64,000 nt of DNA from Theristus sp. LFF4_11 (taxonomy: Eukaryota > Nematoda > Chromadorea > Monhysterida > Xyalidae): NCBI GenBank assembly GCA_030248135.1, contig JASANC010002157.1, positions 61,233 to 125,232 of the forward strand, written 5' to 3'. Position 1 is the first letter of the stretch. Each line of letters starts with the position of its first letter. Made by a program: the position numbers and the translations under genes. The notes beneath the pieces are model-generated. The model did not search any database, was not told the DNA's origin, and worked only from the letters and a program-made list of their open reading frames with translations. Below are positions 58,940 to 64,000 of the stretch, piece by piece.

Positions 58940-60768
58940 AACGAATTTTTTTTCGAATTTTCGAACACGATTGCAGTGTTCTAGCCGCGGATCAACGCAC
59001 GTGGTTACGGTTACGGCATTTAAATTTTTTATGAATTTAAAAAATTATAAAAAAATCGATAAGAAAGAAAATCGGGGTTTTCACTTTTTTCAAACCCGTG
59101 AATGACGTGAATGACGTACACAAGGAAGTTTGGCAGAAAATTTGGTTTGACCTTTCAAACAATTATGCTAAAAATCGAATTTTCAGTCAACGCAAACGCA
59201 AAGCTAATCCTAACCTAAGCCAAGCCTTTTCAAGAAGGAAGATGTCAGAACAATTGCTTTTTGAACAAGTTCTTGTTGGGGCCGGAGCGTGTGCACGCGC
59301 GCTAGTGGATCATGAGCATGAGCATGCCGATGCCCGTGCGAGTGCGCTTTAGTAATGAAGCTTCAGGAAAATTTTCAACTTTCTAACCCGAGCCCCACGC
59401 CCACCCCCCCCTCACGCGGTGGTATCGGGTGCTCTGGCGGAACACCCCTCGCCACACCCCCAGTCTTCGGTACTACTACTGTTTGGTATCCAAAAATATA
59501 TCTCAAAATATTTTCTGAATTATTTTTTTGATCCTTCAAGTTGGAAAAAAAATTTACATTTTGGAAAATTCTTATCCCTGGTGAACGCCTCAACCCACCA
59601 ACACAATATAGACATATGTATTGTATATCTTACACCATTTCTAGATTACAAACAGTTAGCTTTGGTCCCATGTGATTCCAGCGCGTCAACACCGCCAAAA
59701 TTGCTTTGGTCAAACGTTTTTGATCTTGATATATTCCATGGATGATATTATGCTTGTTGAAAAGTGGATATGCATGGAAAGCAAACATACAAATACCGAA
59801 AAAAAAGTTGAGAAAATAACCTGGTGAAGTTCAATTGTTGTTTCGAGTGTATGTATTGTAAATCTATCTGTACATTTGCTCCCAAAACTACACGAAAACT
59901 GATTTCGAAATGCTGCTTGCCGCAGTGTAACGCGGCATGACGCAAAACAATGCTGTCTAAAGTGTTTTTTGTAGGCGTTAAGCTGCGATTACTGCAGGAA
60001 CTGCGATTTTTTGCAGCATTTGCGATTGAGGGGGGCTTCAAATTTTTTCACTGCTTGCTCCAAATGAAGCAGGGCGCATTTCTTTACTTTATTTTGGACA
60101 TAATAGGTATGCTGCGTTCATGCTAAACTGGTGCTCACATATTGCAATCAATATATGATTTGAAATTACTACAGGGTGGCCTAAAAAAGTCATTGAAAGA
60201 GTTTCAATGCGATTTTTCTCCAATCAATCATTCAACCGTTTCTGACCAACATTGGCATGCATAAACTATAGGGTGGAGCATAAGTATGTATTATCTTTTC
60301 GTGCGAAAAAGGTGGAGTAATGTTGAATGATGTGTGGAAAAGCCGCACAGCTGAAAAACTGTTTCGCGGCCGAACGTAGTTCTTATGTGAAATAAACCAA
60401 CTTTATGTGGTGATAAAAGATTCTGATTAGTTTTTTCTCAATTTCTGGCACAAATCTGCCGTGAGAAAACGTTAAATTTTGTTGATTTCAAATTTCCGCG
60501 CAGCCATGAAACATTTTCTCTATCTGTGCGTGCGTGCAAACGCATATTGGGACACGTTTAATAAGAAAGCTAATAGTGTACCACCATTTGACAAGTCATA
60601 TCTCGCCAACAAAGGAACCGACTTAGATAAAAAAAATTCAAGAAATGTTAATCAAAGAATAACTTAATGATGTGCAAAATTTCCGCACACTCCTACCAAC
60701 GGGCGCTGTGTAACAAGGGCGAAGCCAAAAAAACAAAAATCCTGGTGTTGGTCTGGCCGCACGTGAGA
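58940..60768. other. intergenic, no supported gene
   Basis: AT-rich. ACAGGGTGGCCTAAAAAAGTC at about 60172 and ATAGGGTGGAGCATAAG near 60269 look like ends of decayed mariner-type elements. An 84-codon frame at 59098-59352 has no family resemblance. Confidence 0.4.
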
Positions 60769-61279
60769 CATCACGTTGCATGTATCTTTTGTTTTTTGTG
60801 CACAGCAGCGACGTTCAGACAGGTTTTTTTGGTGTGGTGTGACTGAATTCAACATGAGTCGTCTGCTAACTAAAAACCGTGTTTTCATTTCGAAATACTG
60901 TTGCGAAAGAAACAACTTGCCGCTATGAAAACACATTTCGGTCACTCATTCCGCCGGCAACGATTGTTGAACATCGCGGATCGTTTCGAAGAAGCGGGCT
61001 GTTTGTTCTTCAAAGGACGCCCAGTTCGAGGCAAATCAGCAAAACAGAACCCGTCGTTTCGAAACGATCTACACGATGTACGAAACTCGTTACCGGCGGA
61101 ATAAGTGACCAAAGTGTTTTTATAGCGGCGAGTTGTTTCTTTCGTAAAATGATTTTGGGAAGAAAACACGGTTTTCAATTTGGTAGATGACTCTGGTTGA
61201 ATTCAGTCACACCACACAAAAAAACTTTTGTTCATCGCTGCTGTGCACAAGAAGGAAAAGATGCATGCAACGTGATACC
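60769..61279. mobile_element. foldback element, about 510 bp
   Basis: The left arm has ATCACGTTGCATGTATC, GTGCACAGCAGCG and GTGTGACTGAATTCAAC. The right arm has the inverses GTTGAATTCAGTCACAC, CGCTGCTGTGCAC and ATGCATGCAACGTGAT. The inverted repeat extends almost to the centre near 61010, so both strands stay open in short, mirrored frames. Confidence 0.8.
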
Positions 61280-61622
61280 AGGCAAATACTAGGATTTCTG
61301 ATTCGCAAATATCGTTCTACCGTATACCGTAGCGTATACCGTATTCCAACGTTTCTACCCATGCATTTTTGTTCTAACACGCTGTATGAATATGTATTTC
61401 AGTGCCATTTTGTACCATCCTTTTTCTGTGACATGCTGCGTTACACTGCGCCAAGCTGCGCCAATGCCGTTTCTCCGGTGGGCGTCGTACGCTTTTTGTT
61501 GTTGGTGACAGTTGGCGCACAGGTTCTTTCTTATTTTCCAGTGCACAAGATTTACAAATGTTACAGCTTCTTCGTGGCTGAAGGTGACTGTTTTCAGTTT
61601 TTCTTTCTACAGCCTGTCCAAA

Positions 61623-62567
61623 ATGCCACCGATACACAGCTGCACGCTGCTGTTGCTATTCACCAGCCGTTTGCTATTGTTAATGTCGAGTTCAGAAAGC
61701 GACAAGATGCTGATGTCGAAGCGCAAATACATCGGCGCTTATTTCTATCAACCACGCCGTCAGTGGCAGTCATTCGACCGGTTTGTTACGTTAAAAATCT
61801 CAGTTGATGGAGAGCCCGCTAAAGTCACAGGCACTCTGTTATAGCGTGTTATTGATTTTTTCGGTTCTGCGACTCAATGCGTTTGCCGACGTAAACGGAA
61901 ACTAGTTTCATTGTTTATGTGGCAACTCAAAATAGCCTAAATGGGCATTCATGGAGCAGTATTTAATTCCCGCGTAGCTATGGCTATGTTTCGTTTCTAC
62001 ACAGCTACGCGTCACTGAACACTGCTTCATGAATGCCGCTAAAATGACCCGGTCCTATTTAGGAGACTCGGATCACTTTACCAATTTTGAATTCCCACGT
62101 CAAGCATGAAACTGTTTACCGATCTATGCGAGCATTGAGTCTCTCAACCAAAGATAAATATTATTGTCACCTTGCACAATCAACACTCAATAAAAAAACA
62201 CTCAACCACAGGCACGCATACGATATTATTACAATAGCACGTGCTGTGTTCTTACAACCAACCAATGTTTTCGGACTTTACAGAATTTAAACCAACGCCA
62301 ACCAACACGGAAATGTCCAATTTTTTTCTGGGTGTCTAAATTTGAAATTGCAAATTGAGTCCCACATTCCCGAAGATTCACATGATTCGCAATCGATCAT
62401 GATTTTTGTCCTTTTTTGGCAGTGCTGGAAGGAATAATGGCGCTGAAAAGTCCGCGTTCGACGGCGACATTTTGCTGTTTCGACCACGAAGATCAGATTC
62501 GAAGCGCAAAGAAAGAATACAAAAGTTTCTGCTGAGCAAAATGAGCTTCGAATATGGACGCCGATGA
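61623..62567 (+). CDS. probable amidated neuropeptide precursor
   Basis: Two exons, 61623-61780 and 62423-62567, join across a GT-AG intron in phase 2 to give exactly 100 residues. Residues 1 to about 21 are a Leu-rich signal peptide (CTLLLLFTSRLLLL). Dibasic sites are Lys33-Arg34, Arg45-Arg46, Arg75-Arg76, Lys80-Arg81-Lys82, and a C-terminal Gly98-Arg99-Arg100 that would leave an amidated Tyr97. Predicted products are a 10-residue KYIGAYFYQP, a 28-residue spacer starting QWQSFDRAG, and a C-terminal peptide of about 15 residues ending KMSFEY-amide. A TTTCTACAG acceptor shortly before the ATG may end a 5' UTR intron. I cannot name the family. The intron carries a transposon copy with a nested hairpin MITE. 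The second exon is open antisense as well, inside a long minus-strand frame that I do not favour. Confidence 0.68.
61859..62128 (-). repeat. GACTCAATGCG repeat, copy 3, with a nested hairpin MITE
   Basis: In reverse orientation it matches 34520-34712 (TTCGGTTCTGCGACTCAATG at the left; GGAGACTCGGATCACTTTAC at the right). At 61945-62038 it is split by the hairpin element (GCATTCATGGAGCAG ... CTGCTTCATGAATGC). It lies in the intron of the neuropeptide-like gene. Confidence 0.75.
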
Positions 62568-63194
62568 CGATTGTATTGCAAACTATGATCATTTTGCGTA
62601 ATGGCAATAATACAATTGCATGTGGTTTTTTTTGTCTGAAAACCGCGCACACGTTTACATATTGCGTTTTTGTGTTGATACAAACACATTGGCATTCTGT
62701 ATTTTTGCGTGCACACTGTTTGTTTGCTTGTTTCCTATTTAGCATTTGTTGTTGCATAAAAAATAAATGACACATACTGCCGTTAATTGAACAGCCAGGG
62801 CCACACCAGAAATGGATATTCATCGCTCCAGACGATGAGTTTAGTTTTGTTCGTCGTCGAATGTTTTTTTTTGTTTCACATATTACATTTGCATTTGCAT
62901 TCAGCGGCGCGCGCTTGCCTGGATGATTTGAATTGGGTCCGCTCGAGGGAGATGCACCGCAACCCACGGTTGAGGCCACCTTGAGATTAGAAAAAAAACT
63001 GGAACGCACCATAATGCGCACACAGTTGTTGCTGAATGCTCGGATCTCAAACCCACAGAGGTTTTTTTGCACACACTTTGGATTACACAAACTTTGATAC
63101 AAACTTCTGTTGAAGTGGTTCTTCTTCTTCTTGAGAAAACGCTGCTGATATGGTGCTTGTGGTGAGTGGAAAAAAATTTTCGTTTGCATTTACA
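62568..63194. other. between the two small precursor genes
   Basis: No forward gene is supported. The minus strand is stop-free for about 300 codons over 62287-63189, but the product is Cys-, Asn- and Lys-rich without recognisable domains and overlaps the exon at 62423-62567, so I leave it uncalled. Confidence 0.35.
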
Positions 63195-63359
63195 ATCGAA
63201 CTCTAAATTATGGGCAACCAGCTACGTAATTGGTTGGTGATCACGTGATGCATGCTTTCTGTGCAGGCATTACTGTGGGGGCGGAGTCTGTCCTGCCCTG
63301 TCCATGCATCACGTGATGACCAACCAATCAGCCGGTTTCTTATACTTAAAATTTATACT
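63195..63359. repeat. foldback MITE with AACTCTAAATTATGG ends, copy 4
   Basis: GAACTCTAAATTATGGGCAAC at the left and TCTTATACTTAAAATTTATA at the right frame inverted arms GTTGGTGATCACGTGATGCA and TGCATCACGTGATGACCAAC. It is related to 45546-45788 and lies just upstream of the gene at 63435. Confidence 0.7.
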
Positions 63360-63434
63360 GTTTATGGAGTAGTTTTCGATACGGAACGAAACATTTGCTT
63401 CTGCTGTCACGTTGTGATATGTTTTTTATGGAAC

Positions 63435-63968
63435 ATGAGTAAAATTATGTTGAATTATCTTCAAACCGTTCTTGTCGTCGTGTTGTTAACGCCAGAAATA
63501 ACTGCTGAGTTGCAACAGTTTGTGCTTCAAAGTAAGTTTCTGTGTTTTTTTCTTGTTCAACAATCCAAAAACAACACGCAACATTTCACGCAACCGCCCA
63601 TGCAATCAGGTCACATACCAGCCAATGAGCTAATGCCCTAAATTATCCAGTTCCCGAGTCCCGACTATGCCTAATTTAAAGGGGTTCTGTTTTGCACGTT
63701 CTTTTTTCTCATTTAAATTTCCCGCACTCTTTGCACTACCCTGAAAAAAAAAACTGTCATGTTTAATCGGTCATACTCATACACCGTACCATGCTGCAAA
63801 ACAGCGCGAAATGTTGTGTGTGTTGTGTTCAACGATGAATGCAAAATGCAGTATAATTTTACAGAGATGTGCTTCTTTGCAGAGCGTTCCTCGACGTCGA
63901 ACAACGAAGCTGCCAGTGTCGGATGGTCTTGGTTAATGAATTTCATCGATTTCAAAAAAGGCAACTGA
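63435..63968 (+). CDS. small secreted propeptide with one Lys-Arg site
   Basis: Two exons, 63435-63531 (donor A|GTAAGT) and 63883-63968 (acceptor TTTGCAG), join in phase 1 to give exactly 60 residues. Residues 1 to about 24 form a signal peptide (YLQTVLVVVLLTPEITA). After a short ELQQFVLQ segment comes Lys33-Arg34, then a 26-residue C-terminal peptide with GWSWLMNFIDF near its end and a KKGN terminus. The architecture is that of a neuropeptide, antimicrobial or hormone precursor. There is no cysteine, so a disulfide-rich defensin is excluded. No family is recognised. It lies 870 bp after, and in the same orientation as, the amidated-peptide candidate. An out-of-frame upstream ATG at 63428 is followed by a stop. 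Confidence 0.6.
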
Positions 63969-64000
63969 GCCACCGGCGAACGACCAGCAGGCAGCAGCAA

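Noticed and set aside
56072..58984. Many Gly/Pro-rich frames of 80-150 codons
   Set aside because: They are translations of G and C homopolymer runs inside transposons.
62780..63000. Possible Tc1 transposase remnant on the minus strand (VWSDE-like and PRADPIQI-like strings)
   Set aside because: The two motifs occur in the wrong order, in different frames and without a conserved catalytic context.

Overview
This is an intron-rich metazoan nuclear window, almost certainly an invertebrate. A nematode or related ecdysozoan is plausible, but I cannot fix the taxon from sequence alone. Exons are short and GC-rich and are spliced with GT-AG (sometimes GC-AG) borders. Introns and spacers are AT-rich and crowded with small DNA transposons. 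No bacterial or viral gene set is visible. I joined exons by hand using splice consensus, reading-frame phase and family homology; almost every joined model closes to a whole number of codons.

Layout: (1) An adiponectin-receptor-type PAQR gene (+, 1896-4646, 5' end not found) converges on an inversin-like ankyrin-repeat gene (-, 5006-11912). One intron of the latter is filled by a 19-bp minisatellite. (2) 11.9-14.6 kb is a gene-poor, AT-rich spacer. (3) A secreted protein with six LDL-receptor class A modules (+, 14666 to about 17876), each module on its own phase-1 exon, faces a small two-exon secreted propeptide gene (-, 18746-19475). (4) 19.5-22.7 kb holds a 149-bp tandem repeat and an 0.8-kb foldback transposon. 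(5) A PPP1R21 homologue (-, 22748-30232) carries a non-autonomous Helitron and an orphan opposite-strand open frame in one intron. It is divergent from (6) a 20-exon ankyrin plus GH20-hexosaminidase-like gene (+, 30925-40943) whose catalytic Asp-Glu pair looks lost. (7) Two tandem FAM50/XAP5 genes (+, 42709-47216 and 47888-51347) are followed by convergent LSM4 (-, 51861-53197). (8) 53.9-58.9 kb is a nest of two transposon families with perfect 8-bp target duplications, inserted into a decayed coding-like sequence; one family carries long G tracts. (9) The right end, 59-64 kb, has a foldback element and two small two-exon genes (61623-62567 and 63435-63968) that read as dibasic-processed secreted peptide precursors; the first ends in a Gly-Arg-Arg amidation signal.

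Several genes are housekeeping: LSM4 (mRNA decay and splicing), two FAM50 paralogues (spliceosome-associated) and PPP1R21 (endosomal). I see no operon-like joint function. The most novel material is the set of three small precursor genes, the GH20 pseudo-enzyme, and the transposon families with readable target-site duplications.
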